Shown: positions 32,471 to 44,649 of the stretch, piece after piece
Numbering within the stretch: the first letter of the stretch is position 1
Layout: each line of letters begins with the position of its first letter
Source: Timema cristinae
Taxonomy: Eukaryota > Arthropoda > Insecta > Phasmatodea > Timematidae
Direction: 5' to 3'
Length of the DNA stretch: 64,000 nucleotides
Assembly: GCA_039000515.1 (NCBI GenBank)
Contig: JBCFYV010011135.1
Span: 18,282,401-18,346,400, forward strand
Notes under the pieces: model-generated
What the model was told of the DNA's origin: nothing
Database searches by the model: none
What the model saw: the letters and a program-made list of their open reading frames with translations, nothing else
Translations under genes and position numbers: made by a program

Positions 32471-32739
32471 CAATTTTCATAAGAGAGGCCTTTTAGATAA
32501 TATAAACAAATTTTTCTGCAGCCATAATTAATTATATTTTAATATGTTATAATATATGATTTTATATGTATTTATAATATCTATCAAAAGTTACTGTTAC
32601 AGATCACATGGCGTGACGTATGAATACTTTAATTAGACTTAGTGACTTTACTAGCTCTCAGATAAGATACTTTCTAGGAAAATTGGGCTATAAATACCAT
32701 ACTTTTTTTTAATGTACACTGTAAGGTAGGGAAGAGTGA

Positions 32740-33000
32740 AGATACCTACTTCGATGGGCACATAGTCTAAGGCACCACTCTAGAATATACTAGACTGCCG
32801 ATAACAAAGAGATAGCGGGTTAGAACCTGATCAGGTGTATATAGGGTGGTTTATGCTAAATGTTTTCCCCCTCTCCCTTCAAGCAAATGCTTGTAAACAT
32901 CCTCTAAATTACAACCTTATTCAACCCACAGCTCAATAGCGTAATTAGAACATATAATTATAAAATGCAAAAGTAGTAATACGCGGTGCAAAAAAAAAAA
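32740..33000 (+). repeat. SINE-C copy, diverged
   Basis: Head 'cttcgatgggcacatagtct', box B-like 'gggttagaacctgatc', body and tail to 'agtaatacgcggtgc'. Confidence 0.7.
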
Positions 33001-33130
33001 ATCACGATAGAAATTGGAGGAAACTTCCTCAAATTTACGTGGTTGGGAAACCCTTTATAAAAAAAAATTATTCTTGTCACAGCCTGTTGAGATTCAAACA
33101 CCAACCTCATGGCACAGATACTTAGGTTGA
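33001..33130 (-). repeat. SINE-C fragment
   Basis: Reverse body ('ggaggaaacttcctc', 'acgtggttgggaaaccc') and box B-like 'tgagattcaaac'. Confidence 0.4.
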
Positions 33131-33170
33131 TGATAAGACAGATTCGAACATAACTTCTAATATACAGTAA

Positions 33171-33865
33171 AAACACCTTTAGACCGAACCCCAAGAGTCC
33201 AAGATTCCGGATAATCCTAGCAAAATTTTCGGAAAATGGAGGAAAAATTAAAATAAATCAAACTAATTATATTTAACTTATAAAAAATAAATCAAAATTT
33301 AGATAGCGTTTTAAGAAACAGTGATTTAAATGCTTTATATTGACATGTTGAAGTCAGAAAAATAAGTTTTTTTTAATGATAAAACTAATTAAAGTACTGT
33401 AAAAGGATATAATGTAAATTTGAAACTGCATTACATTTTATGCATCAGTAAACCATCGTGAATTTTATAAAATCATTCAACCGTAATTTGAAAATTTGGA
33501 ATGGGCTCTGTCTTCCTTAAGATTCTTCTCCCATCTAATTATTATTATTATTAGCACCGCGTCTTACTACCCGTTCGGGTTATACGCACTTATGCTAATG
33601 TGTAATGGTAGGGTGATTGTGAGATGAAATGAAGGACCTACAGTTTAACGTGGAATCCGAACCACGGTGGAGGCCTGGCATTCCACACATTCACAAGATG
33701 TCTTGTCAGAGGTGAAGGAAGGGTTTGGAAATCAGATAAATCTGTGCCGGGACCGAGGATTGAACCCCGGCCGCCAGCACAGAAGTCTGACACCTTACCC
33801 CTAGACACCAGGTCACCCACATCTAATTCTAGTTTTCGATAGCTCCAGTTAGTTTTGATTAACGG
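33171..33865 (+). mobile_element. Pogo-like element, copy 2, interrupted by SINE-A
   Basis: Starts 'tacagtaaaaacaccttt' with 'gattccggataatcc', shares 'aattaaagtactgtaaaa' and 'attctagttttcga' with the 5298-6120 copy. No transposase remains. Confidence 0.45.
33541..33818 (-). repeat. SINE-A, full length, with 8-bp target duplication
   Basis: Full reverse copy. 'atctaatt' lies on both sides (near 33534 and 33823), inside the pogo-like element. Confidence 0.93.
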
Positions 33866-33988
33866 TGTTGCTATGTAGTTTATATAGTTTAGAGCAACAA
33901 TTTTAAAAATCAGTTCAGTAAATCCGCTTAGATATATTGTTTCCTAAGAGATATGTATATAATACTGTGTATAAGTATATTTAAAACT

Positions 33989-34266
33989 ACCCGTCTCGAT
34001 GGCGTAGTTGGCTAACGCGCTAGTCGTGTTGAGTTCAACCGCTGAGGACAGGGAGATCGAGGTTCGAATCTCGTTCGGGTGTACTGGGGGGGTTGTGTGT
34101 TCCTAAATTGTTTTCCACTCTTCCTCCACGCAAATGCGGGTTCACTTCTTCTAATTCAACCTTCCCAACTCCCAATCCATTAGCGTAATTAGTACTTAAA
34201 GCGTATAACCCGAACGGGTAGTAAGACGTGGTGCTAAATAATAATAATAAATAATAATAATAATAA
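33989..34266 (+). repeat. SINE-B, full length
   Basis: Complete head, box B ('ggttcgaatctcg'), body, tail. 'aaaactac' flanks it on both sides, a likely target duplication. Confidence 0.92.
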
Positions 34267-34349
34267 ATTGAAAACTACAACCAGATGCCTATTTTGAAGA
34301 AATTAATTAAAACGAAATTATCAATAAATTTCAAATTTTATAATATAAA

Positions 34350-34862
34350 TCTATTGTCACCCCCTGTCCCTCTCTTCCTTCTGTGAACCTAGGTTGTCAG
34401 GATGGTTTGCGGCCGAGGCAGGGGGAAGTGACTGAGTTCTGATTGTGTGAGTTCGTAATTGCCACCCATATTGGTTTTTTTTTGTGGTTTTTAATTGTAC
34501 TACTATGTTTTATTACAAAAGTGATGTTGATAATAAATATTAGAGGATATAGAAAAACTTAATTGATTTACTTAGAAGCTCGTGACAGAAAGAAGTATGC
34601 AAGGTATGCTTACCCAATGGCCTGACTTACCTCTAGGTGATCCCAATCGGTTATGAGCCCCGTTACCCTGGAATATACGGTAGCCCTCCAATACACGTAT
34701 TGATGATCCTGTGACCTAACCCACGTAGCCCCCTAAAACGGGCAGAGTAACCCCCTAGACTCGATGGTGATTAGTCAGCCCTGTTAGTTGGGGTACACTA
34801 CTATCTAACCTGGCTTCTATACTGATTTACCTCGAGGAATGCTGACACTCTGTTTATGTTGT
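34350..34862. other. Unidentified GC-richer block
   Basis: About 500 bp with balanced base composition, starting 'cccctgtccctctcttcc' and including 'gagccccgttaccctgg'. It has no long ORF and no family match within the window. Possibly a solo LTR or other element fragment. Confidence 0.3.
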
Positions 34863-34867
34863 CAGCA

Positions 34868-35340
34868 CATATATATACTAATATTATAAAGAGGAAATAT
34901 TTGATTTTTTGTTTTTTGTTTGTAATGGATAAACTCAAAAACTACTGGACCGATTTTAAAAATTCTTTCCCCAATATAAAGCTACATTATCAGCGAGTAA
35001 CATAGGCTATATTTTATTTTGAAAATTTAATTTATTCCTCATAAAAATGTTGATAGTATATTATATAGTCGTTGGAAAAAAAAGTTGTTGAAGGGAAAGT
35101 GGGGTTGGTGAAGGGGCGGGGGTGGGGCGGGGGGGGGCGGTGAGGAAAGAGGAATGAGATGAAAATAGGAGGGAGGATAAAAAGAGGGAGGGGGCTATAC
35201 AGTGATGGTAGGACTGTATTTAAAAAAGTAATTAAAAAAAGTTTTGTTTTTATATTGACATGATGGATGATTTGAAGCTTTGTTTTACAGGATTCTTTAC
35301 AATATTTTTTTACGGGGAAGGGGGCTAGTGTTATATTTGT
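34868..35340 (-). repeat. RTE-like non-LTR retrotransposon 3' fragment
   Basis: Reverse of 27768-28172, longer at its 3' end ('tactaatattataaagagga', 'atggataaactcaaaaac'). G-rich centre. Confidence 0.55.
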
Positions 35341-36099
35341 TTACTAGCTAACTTAATCACCTTGCAATCCTCGTTTTGTCATTCACAATCCAAAACACAG
35401 AATTGCTTAACAAACACGCATCATTTTAGGCCGTGTCGATAAAACTATATTAATAAAATGGTGAGTTTGTCTGTCATGATTATTGGGCAATATCTATCAC
35501 ATAAAGAGAGCTGACATTAAAAACTTAATTATGTAGTAGCCCCTGTGCACAAACATGTGCACCTAGAAGCCAAGATTTTACATTTTTGATTGGATTTGTT
35601 TGAATTAATAAAAATTTGGTCGTAATAAATAAAATGAAGAGATTTTTTCTGTCTGTTCTAAGCAAATAGGTGCGTTTCCCAGGTTAACCACGGAATTCAT
35701 TGTATAAACACCCCCATAACATAGGATATCTTTGCTAATCAAAAAATAAAACCCTCTTTATTTCACATCTAAAATTAAAATCCCAAATTTGCCTTGATCT
35801 GTATTTCAAGTTTGAAACAAAGACCTTTTCATCCGTGGCCTTAAATACATAATGAAATGAAGATATACTGATCCAAACAATACTTTTTTTTTTATTTCGG
35901 GGCCATATAAAAGTCAATATCCTTCATAATATTGATCCTTAAAAATTAACCTGTTACAATATTTTCTTTATAAGAGTAAGTAAAATGGCACTGTCAATGT
36001 ATTCTTCTAAAGAAAATGCCATATTCACAAGCTGGAATTATGGGGTTGGTACGTTTCCCCAATGTATTTTTTCTTCATGTATTATAATGTTGGCATCAA
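35341..36099. other. AT-rich intronic stretch
   Basis: Nothing recognisable; open frames are short and AT-driven. Confidence 0.5.
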
Positions 36100-36380
36100 T
36101 TTTAGTGGTCTTGAGGAAGAGTGCTAGTCCTCAGGACACGATATTCATAGGTTCAAACCTAGCTGGGGTTGACGGTTCTTTCTTGAGCGATAAAAAATCG
36201 TTGCACAATTTCCTTCGGAAGAGAAGTAAACCCGTTGGTCTCATGTCGCTTGTGACATGTAAAAGAAACTTAGAAAGTATTTTAAAATACTTTTCCGTGC
36301 AAAATTGATACGATCTTTTACTCTCACTCATAGACATTCTCGTGTGCTGACATAAATCAATCAGTTCAGAATATGAACGT
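36100..36380 (+). repeat. SINE-E copy with tRNA-like head
   Basis: Head 'gagtgctagtcctcagg' with box B-like 'aggttcaaacctagc', then body 'tttcttgagcgataaaaaat', 'tggtctcatgtcgcttgtga', 'gtgcaaaattgatacgatc' shared with 13925-14190. Confidence 0.65.
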
Positions 36381-36779
36381 TAAACACCTCAAATAAAAAA
36401 ATATATAAAAATAATGTGACTGTCCCCCTACGAGGATAAAAGGTGGAAGATGATATTTAAAATATCGTATTTCTTAACAGTCTTTATTGAATATTTATTT
36501 CAATTCTTCCGGCATAGATTTGAATAAATAATTATCTACGCCTCGTTTTTGCGCACAAGTTGGATTTTAAAGATTCCAACATTCTGATGAACCTTTAAAA
36601 TGTGAACAAAAATTTTGAAAGTTTCAACTAAGTTAGATTGATAATATTTAGGTCTAATTAGTAAAATGTTTCTTACAAATTTTAGATCAGATACATTACA
36701 TAAATTCTTTCATTAAATAATCATAAACACAATTTTTCAAAATATAAAAACTCTGTAAAGAAAAAAATTTAAGAAATGA

Positions 36780-36812
<33 letters not shown>

Positions 36813-36842
36813 TATAAATATATATATATAGAGAGAGAGAGA
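36780..36842. repeat. (TA)n(GA)n microsatellite
   Basis: Alternating TA followed by GA dinucleotides. The stretch 36380-36780 is AT-rich without recognised features. Confidence 0.9.
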
Positions 36843-37032
36843 ATCTTAAACATAAATATATTATTATAAATTTTAATATATTGATATTAGTATCCACGAA
36901 AAAAGACAATTGCAGATCATTTGAATTTATTAATACATAATTAAATAAAAATTGTTTCAGAAATTTTTACCTTTTTTTTAGCGTATTATATATTTAAGCG
37001 GGAGAGGTGGTGCAACTCGTCCAGTCACCTGT

Positions 37033-37092
37033 CTGTGTGTGTATGTATGTGTGTGTGTATGTATGTGTGTGTGTGCTTACGTGTGTGTAAAG
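37033..37092 (+). repeat. (TG)n microsatellite
   Basis: Interrupted 'gtgtgtatgtatgtgtgtg' run just left of the next element. Confidence 0.9.
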
Positions 37093-37104
37093 TCTGTTCA
37101 CAAT

Positions 37105-37851
37105 AGGTTTTTACCTGGATGACAGTTCGAAAATCATATGTTTAGGTTTTGGGTTGCCAACACTTGTAAAAGATCACCGTTTTGACATAAATGTAAAAAT
37201 CTTTAATTACCTGTTATATATTACATTTAAAATAACGTAAACTTAAGTTTTCTCATTATATTTCCTTTTTAAAAATAATTTCTTTTTATATAACTCGAAA
37301 CAATATTTTAAACATAATTAAAAGTACTTATTATTAGTTTTGGAACGTTATTGATTTTGTGTAATATAGTGCACACATCAATACCTTTTAATACAGGTAT
37401 CGTATTTACTTGGAAAATAGAAAATTGTGCTTAATTTTTTTATATACAATAAATAATTTTATGATTATTTTATCGTATTTTGAAATATTTAACGGAATAA
37501 AATATTTTCATCAACTGCGTGTCTGCATCATTGTAAAAAACTTGTTTACCGCCATGTTAAACCATATGGTTTAAATTCATCAGTCACCATTTTGAAGCTA
37601 TGTTCGTTAGAAGTTTTTGTGAAAGTGGTGTGAATATTTTATTAAGTGGAATAAAATGATAAATAAACTTTGTGTCCGTTCTCAAATAAATATTTAAATA
37701 ATATTGGCCTAAATTACTGTGGTTAACTATCACATTAATATATTACCAACTGTTTTCATTACAGTCATCCAAAGTGATAGATGTCAGCTGTTGGCGTAGT
37801 GATATATTAGGGATTACTTCTAGTAACATTTCGAGCTGTCATCCAGGTAAA
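37105..37851. mobile_element. Element with ~22-bp terminal inverted repeats
   Basis: 'tttacctggatgacagttcg' at the left is mirrored by 'cgagctgtcatccaggtaaa' at the right, 747 bp apart. The interior is AT-rich, with no transposase. No target duplication could be read, so the class is open. Confidence 0.5.
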
Positions 37852-37853
37852 CT

Positions 37854-38155
37854 TAGCTCGTGAATGAATTATACTCTTATCCACTCTGGTGTCACAGAAC
37901 ATTGGCCAGGTTACACCTATAGAGGTTGTCTACAAGTACCAGCAATTAGATGAAATGATGATAATAAATATGACGGTATGGAACCAGGAATGATCTCAAA
38001 TCTAACTTATGCTTAATTTACCAAACTCTGGTGACCATTGGGGTTATTTCCCTTTATGGGAAAAAATATTCATGGTGCCAGTAGGGAATCGAACCCTGTA
38101 CCCCTAGGTTCATAGCCATGTGCACTGACCACTCACTATACTACGGGGCCTTTTT
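37854..38155 (-). repeat. SINE-D with clear tRNA-like head
   Basis: On the minus strand: head 'ggccccgtagtatagtgagt', box B 'gggttcgattccc', then 'cataaagggaaataacccc' and the family body. It abuts the inverted-repeat element. Confidence 0.72.
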
Positions 38156-38708
38156 TTACACATTTCAAAAAAGTTCTCTAAAAATATACATTAGCTGTTG
38201 ATTTTTTTGGACAGACTCACTTTACCACCAAAACTAGAAAAATCTTTTTTTTTATTTGATAAAGGTGGAAAATTGGGTTTAGTTTTAATGATATAAACAA
38301 GAGAATCAATATAGTCAAGCTAATATTAAATGAATAATTAATGACCAGCTCTCAAAATTATAATAAGTACCCAAATTAGGATTTAATTTCACCCCCTCCT
38401 CCATACATAAATATTATATATATATATACACACACACATATATATACACACATTCAATGACCAAACGTAGTGGGGGCTCTCTCTTAACTCTACCACGTGG
38501 CATTTCTTCTGTTGCTCTTTGTTAAGTGATAATTACGTGAAGAAATTTTAGTAAGGTTTGGCAAGGAGATTCTTTGAACTTAGGCTGAATAAATTATGTG
38601 TAGGTCTTTTTTTAAATCTGGTTATCCATCTTTAAATGGTGGCAACTCAATATGTCTGTCGGTTTGTTTATTCTTCAATAGCTTCTACATTTTTGTGTAA
38701 ATTTTATA

Positions 38709-38993
38709 TTATTATTAGCACCGCGTCTTACTACCCGTTCGGGTTCTACGCACTTACGCTAATATGTAATGGTAAGGTGATTGTGAGATGAAATGAAGGA
38801 CCTACAGTATAACGTGGAATCCAAACCACGGTGAAGACCTGGCATTCCTCACATTCACAAGTTGGATTAATACACGTATTGTCAGAGGTGAAGGAAGGGT
38901 TTGGTAATCAGATAAATCTGTGCTGGGACGAGGATTAAACCCCGGCCGCCAGCATAGAAGTCCGACACCTTACCCCTAGACCACCAGGTCACC
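38709..38993 (-). repeat. SINE-A, full length, with 11-bp target duplication
   Basis: Reverse copy of the 'tattaatcacaa' type (an extra 'ggattaatacacgta' is present). 'taaattttata' occurs at 38698-38708 and 38994-39004. Confidence 0.95.
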
Positions 38994-39004
38994 TAAATTT
39001 TATA

Positions 39005-41165
39005 GAAGTTTTGATGGGATGTTCTTTGAATCTAGGAAGAGAAAATTATGTTCATATGTTTTAATTTGATTATAGTTTTGGATATGACGGCCTTTCAAGC
39101 GTTTTTTGAACTAGTAGCTCATCTCAATTAATTATAATTTATAATTCTAAGCGATCAAACGAGTACCTTGAACGCATTTTTAAATACATATATTGTTAGA
39201 CTATCGTATTAGGCCACGTTTATCAATTTTATTCAATATGACTATAATGCATTATTGAATATATTATTAATTATTTTTTGTCAAATTTGATAAACGAGCA
39301 AAAATATTTTCTTCAAATACGGGGATAATTATAGGATATATTTCAACTGGAATTACCAAGATAAATGTTAAGACGATAATAATATGACATAATTCTTAAC
39401 AGGATGTAGTTAGTATTTTTTTGAACTGTCTACTTTTAATATAACTACTATTTAGAAATACTATCAACATTAAAAGTTCCATTACAATGATTATAAAAGT
39501 TTATTCATGTTATAAAGTAAGATTTAATGAACTTTGTCTCTGATTAAATTTTGTTTTACGTTGTAATAAAGCTATGGGAGTGTTGCACTATTGATTTATT
39601 ACAAGGACTGGTTTTTGTAGCGTTTTTGCTTTGAGGGCGAACCGTTCCCCAGGTTCAAGAATAATCTCGTTTGGAGATCATGCATTGCTTTGTTTTATGA
39701 GGTCAAAGTTCAAGGTCAGGAAGTTTGCTCTTGATTCTCTTGATATTTGCTTGTTAGTACGAAGCAAAACAATCGTGCTACACGTCTTCAACCAATCCGT
39801 GCTAACCAAATAATTTCTTTAATGTGATAGGGACGAGAGAAGTAAGGTTTTAAAGGAATTGATGACACATTTGTTTAGAAAGAGAGTGAGAAATCATTTA
39901 AGAAAATCTATCCTCAAAACACTTGGATGGGTTTCGATAACTGGTCCATCAGTCACCAACAAATCAAACAACTCTCCCAATTGTGCAAATAATGAAGAAT
40001 TGTTAGGTAGGCCTAAGATTAAGAAATATATTTCTCATCTGTCAGTTCTCAATTTTCATATATAAAAAGTTCAATTGAGAATATATTTTTTATGTTCACG
40101 ATAAATTCTAGAACTTTTGAGACAACTTAAACAGGACTCATGTGATTATTATAATCTCAAGATGGACATAGACTATTTTTTTCCTGTTAAAACATAATAA
40201 AAGTGATGTCTCATCAATTTATTCTGTCTCAAACAACGCGATAAACTGTTAATTTTTTTCCATTTTGTCTTACTTGGTATCCTAATCAACTGCAAATTTA
40301 AAGACTAATAATTAAAGAATATGTATTTTACTCTTAAATTCAATAAGAAAATATGTTTTGGTTTGTTTGTTTGACTCATGTTGCTAAAATGTGTTTCTTT
40401 GCTTAATAAAAAATAGAAATATTTCATATCTTTATTTGACTTGATTTTTCATTTACACATATTAATAATCTAAGACTTATAGATTATATTTCCATTAAAA
40501 GTTAGCTTAAACTCCAGATTATTAAAAGATATAATAACATACATAGAATTTAATGTATATTTGTGTATACATTTTATAACTTTGAGACCAAGTAATTTTG
40601 CATAAGTATTTAGGCATTTCGCAATATGTGTACCTTATCTGTATTTTTTCATTGTTACCCATATTGAGACCAAACCGCCTTAGGGCCACTTTAACCCCAG
40701 GTACAAGTAACATCAAAACCTTGGAAACATTGTGTTATTATCATAGAAAACTTAAGTGTGCGAAATTGACTATTCTGTTATTGATTTACAATTATAAGCT
40801 TTTGTGAGCTGAACACCTTAAAACACTTGAATACTAAATTGGTTTACTCAAAAACCAAGGGAAATAGCTTAAATTTGGCAAATATTTGCGAGTCTAAGGA
40901 AATATTGCTGTGTTCATCTCAGTCGTATCATCTTTGCTCTTTTATTGTCTTCAGAGTTTAACACCTTAAACCACGTGACGAGCTATGTGGCTAAACCTAA
41001 AACTAGAAAACATGGAAAGGTAAAGGTAAGAATACGTACCCTTCGTCTAACCTCTAAGATATTCGGCTTACCTTGATTTTGTCCGCTATGTGATATTGTA
41101 TAAGATAGGGTCATAGTTTAATTCGTCAAGGTAGGACTGCTATCATTAAGGGTAGTGAGGTGCAC
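39005..41165. other. AT-rich intronic stretch without recognised features
   Basis: Several short open frames occur but none has a recognisable domain or splice-flanked coding composition. Confidence 0.5.
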
Positions 41166-41176
41166 TAAGATAAACT

Positions 41177-41432
41177 AGATCATTTAAGTTCCCCCCCCCC
41201 CCCACGCAAAACGGTGCAAAACAGGACTTTTAAGATGGCATTAAAAAAATCCAACATTTTGATAGTGGGGGGGATACCCTTAACTTGGCCCCCATTTAAC
41301 ATAAACAGTCGTACCGCCTCTTGGGTTAGGGTGCAAAACGTAATACTTGAATGCAAAACGGTGCAAAATAGGTGCAAAACGGTGGTACATTTAATTTTGA
41401 TGGGGTGGGTGGGGGGCCAACTTAAGTGATCT
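41177..41432. mobile_element. 256-bp MITE with 9-bp target duplication (Mutator-like)
   Basis: Ends 'agatcatttaagtt' and 'aacttaagtgatct' are inverted repeats. 'agataaact' flanks both sides (41168-41176 and 41433-41441). A 9-bp duplication is the mark of Mutator-like elements. The inside has 'gcaaaacggtgcaaaa' repeats and G/C runs; no coding capacity. Confidence 0.75.
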
Positions 41433-41441
41433 AGATAAACT

Positions 41442-42544
41442 TGAAAATGTGCACATATGTATATTATTAACCTATACAACTATTTGTTCGATGGCACCTA
41501 ATACTGTGGAACCATACTACCAATAGGCCTGGGTACTTAAATATAACTTGAGGATGTTCTCTTTACTGGGTTATTTTCTTTACAATTTTATTAAACATAG
41601 AGGCAACTCTGATTAAATTAATTTAATTAGTTTTTCTAAACAAAATACAAAATACATTTAAATATGTGTTATAAGTGTTGATTAAAATGAGATGGTAGCT
41701 TCGTTTTTAGTTAACCTAAAAATTGAAACTTACAAACATAGATATCATTCTAACATAGTAATTCTTTGATAACAAACCATCTATGGTTGTTTAAACTTAT
41801 GACCTGGAAAAATTGATTTCTTACCAAAATAATTATTTTGATGTAACATAGAATAAATGAACATAGGGAATGGGAGGGGGACTAAAGTCTGAGTGCATAG
41901 AACCACTTAGCCCCAACCTCAAGTTTCGAACTGTGGTTGCAGCAAGGAAAAACAGACAGGATTCTTCTCTGTACGTTATTTATTTTTCCAACAATACATG
42001 GAGGAGCGTGCAAATGGCCACTCTACATAACCTAACTGCTTATGTCACGCTTGTTTTGCTACTGAATGCTCACTGTTTGAGGCTAAGGACAAAGTATTAC
42101 TCAAGAAACGGATACAATTCGTAATTTACTACTCCTTTGAATTTAAATACTTTATATATAAGGTGCATGAAGTTATGACGAATTAAGTCTTATCTGCTAT
42201 GAAAGATGATTCTTATCTTCCTTGTCTCAAACACATTAGTGAACACATACAGATATTCCCTTTTATGTAAAGAGGGAATATACCCTGTCAGTACTTGAAC
42301 TATGACCTTACATTTATCAGAAATAAGATAAGACACAATTTATGGTTTTGTCAGTACCAATTGATTCGCTAATAGGCTTGGTGTTACCCTTTTCCCCGTC
42401 GGGAGCATAATCAGGAGTTAAATATTAGAATATTGGTAAGAAGGACGTTCTGGGAGGACCTTTTTCATACCAGAACCTTTCTATGTAGGAGAATTCTGGC
42501 AGGAGAAAAGCCTTCCAAAAGGTTACTCCTACCAAAATACTACT
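41442..42544. other. Intronic stretch without recognised features
   Basis: No exon or repeat family was recognised. Short G-rich runs occur near 41865. Confidence 0.5.
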
Positions 42545-42842
42545 TTATACTACAGTTTAAACTGATTTAAGATCTGTGTGGTGAGTAGGCTGGGGAACAT
42601 AGTTGCCACATAGCGGGAGTTTGTGTGGTGGGTAGGCTGGTTAGCATGGTTGCCACACAGCGAGAGTCTGCGAGTTACTACTATGCAAGCATACTGAGTG
42701 ACTGTCAAGAAATCTGGCAACGTGCATCGGTTGCTATGACAACTACCCTTCACGGATTGGTCGAGCATGTTACGAGCCTCCTCTCTTCCACGCCAGCTGC
42801 GCTAATCTCAATCCTAAATCAGTTTAAAAAGCAGTATAGTTC
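42545..42842. mobile_element. MITE containing a tandem duplication and an X-box-like motif
   Basis: Inverted ends: 'tttaaactgatttaagat' at the left and 'atcctaaatcagtttaaa' at the right. Inside, a ~50-bp unit ('gtgtggtgagtaggctgg' ... 'ttgccacatagcgggagt') is duplicated. It ends 27 bp before CFAP53 exon 2. Confidence 0.6.
42730..42743. promoter_or_regulatory. X-box-like (RFX) motif
   Basis: GTTGCTATGACAAC differs from the perfect RFX palindrome GTTGCCATGGCAAC at two paired positions. RFX factors switch on ciliary genes, and CFAP53 is a ciliary gene, but this copy lies in an intron inside a MITE, 127 bp before exon 2. Confidence 0.4.
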
Positions 42843-42869
42843 ACGTACTAACAACAACTGTTGTTGCAG

Positions 42870-43102
42870 ATTGGCAAAGAATCTGGCTCCTCATGGAAGT
42901 CACAGAAGCTGCTGCGCGATCAGCGCCATCTGTCGGAAGAAAACGAGAAGAACGAGAGCTTGAGGAAGGAGCTGCTGATGAAAAGCGTCAAGAACAAGTT
43001 TGAAGCGACGACAGAGCTGAAGTCCATTTTCGGTGGGGTCCGCAACCAAGTTCAGCTTGGCATGAGGGCCGTTAGGAATGAACTCGATCAGAGGAGAGAC
43101 AA
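42870..43102 (+). CDS. CFAP53: CFAP53 exon 2
   Basis: A perfect branch site (TACTAAC) and 'ttgttgcag' precede the exon, and 'caa|gtgagc' follows it. It encodes a highly charged segment: LLRDQRHLSEENEKNESLRK and later GVRNQVQLGMRAVRNELDQR, ending RRD plus two bases. CFAP53 acts in axonemal dynein arm docking and in centriolar satellites; loss causes laterality defects in vertebrates. The end of this exon aligns with the family pattern that precedes 'RRNKLRELLALEE'. It starts in phase 0, which agrees with the proposed exon 1 end. The segment has no in-frame stop. Confidence 0.72.
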
Positions 43103-43253
43103 GTGAGCATCCTTCGAGACGAACAAAACGATTTTATTTTTATTTTAAATCTTATTTTACTAGTATTGGTGGGCCAATAGACTAAATGTGAGGTTCATAT
43201 AGTACGGTTAGCCAATGAAAGAGAGTAATGAGTTCAATATAATTTATATATAT

Positions 43254-43284
<31 letters not shown>

Positions 43285-43757
43285 TCATTTATTAGGATTT
43301 ATGTCTTTTGGCAAGTCCTTTGCTTTGTTAGAATTAATTGCTCCTGCAAATCCTATCATCAGCTTCCATTCCTAGATACTTAAGTATTATCTTTTTTCCT
43401 CCTTTGAGGTAATCCTTCAGTTCCATTAGTCAAAATCCTAACAACCATCTACATTAACATTTTCGTTATATTACGTTATTTAATAATCCATTTTTCACAT
43501 AATTCAACCAATTAAATAGTACTATCTTCATAGAATCACCTAAAGCATGGTTCCTTTTTTTAAATGGCTCCTTTTATGGCTTCACCAGTAACCTAATGAT
43601 CTGCCTACTTTTCCAAATCCATGCTCTTCCAGCACTTCGCCTCAAAGCCTTACAAATATTAATTTCCCTTAATTTCAGATTCCATATCTAATCTCCATTC
43701 AGAGCAACACTCTACCTGTTTCTTCCTTATATACAGGTCTAGTTTTTTAATATATAT
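43103..43757. other. CFAP53 intron 2, left part
   Basis: AT-rich, with a (TA)n microsatellite at 43243-43282. No other feature recognised. Confidence 0.6.
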
Positions 43758-44563
43758 CAGGGATTCCCAACCTTTTTCACTTCAGGGCACACTTAGTCCA
43801 AGGTAATATTTTCACGGCATACTTGTGTAAAGGCTGTAATATAATATATTTTTCTATTAAATTTAGATAAAAATTAAAATGATGAGTATCGAGAAGCAGT
43901 TGACAATAAGTGTATTCTTCTATTGGTGCCCTCATTAAATTGCAGAGCAAATTGCCAGTTTATTTTAATTTTTTCAACAATAACATTCTGACTGATGTTC
44001 TCAGATATTTCAAAAATACGTCAGCCCATCTTATCATTCAAAAAATACACTTTTGATATTTGCTCTTAGGAATATTTTATGAGAATGCTTTCAATGATGA
44101 CGTGTCAATCCAGCCTAATCACATTTTCACCAATAACATGTGGTTTCGTGTTTTTTGCTTTCCATTTTATCAACTTTTAATGACGCCTCAGGTACACTAT
44201 CTGAAATTAACACAATTGTTTTCATTTTATTTTTGCCTTTCTTGTGTTGTGCTGATGGATTTTTGTAACTCGCTGGGATGTTTGGTGGTTGGATACCGCT
44301 TCATTTGGCCCAGAATCATTGTTTAATTGGTCAGGCGTTCTCCACAAAAGATACAGGTAGAAAATGGTTGGTAACAATTTTCTTTTCAAGCGAAACCCAA
44401 AATTATCTATCGCTATAACACTTTGGGAGGCTTAAAACTGAAACTAGTAGTAGATTTATTACGAGATGATTAGTTAAATTAAAATCTTAGGAAATTTTGG
44501 CGGCACACTTCCAAAATTTCGCGGCATTCTAAAGTACCAAGGAACACCAGTTGCGAACCACTA
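43758..44563. mobile_element. hAT-like non-autonomous element
   Basis: The left end 'cagggattcccaaccttttt' and the right end, on the minus strand 'tagtggttcgcaactggtg', have the form of hAT terminal repeats ('CAGGGGT..CCAA'). No transposase domain is visible in the 800 bp. The target duplication is unclear in AT-rich flanks. Confidence 0.5.
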
Positions 44564-44649
44564 GTCTATATTATCATATTCCTATTGAAAACATCCTTGG
44601 CCACGGCATTGTTTAAATTTTATCTCGCGTGTAAATTTCGTGTCTGTCT

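Noticed and set aside
39631..39813. A 60-codon open frame as a possible small gene
   Set aside because: No domain, signal sequence, promoter or splice context; consistent with chance in this stretch.
42625..42963. A 112-codon open frame overlapping CFAP53 exon 2 in another frame
   Set aside because: It lies mostly in the MITE, crosses the branch site and acceptor, and conflicts with the frame supported by homology.
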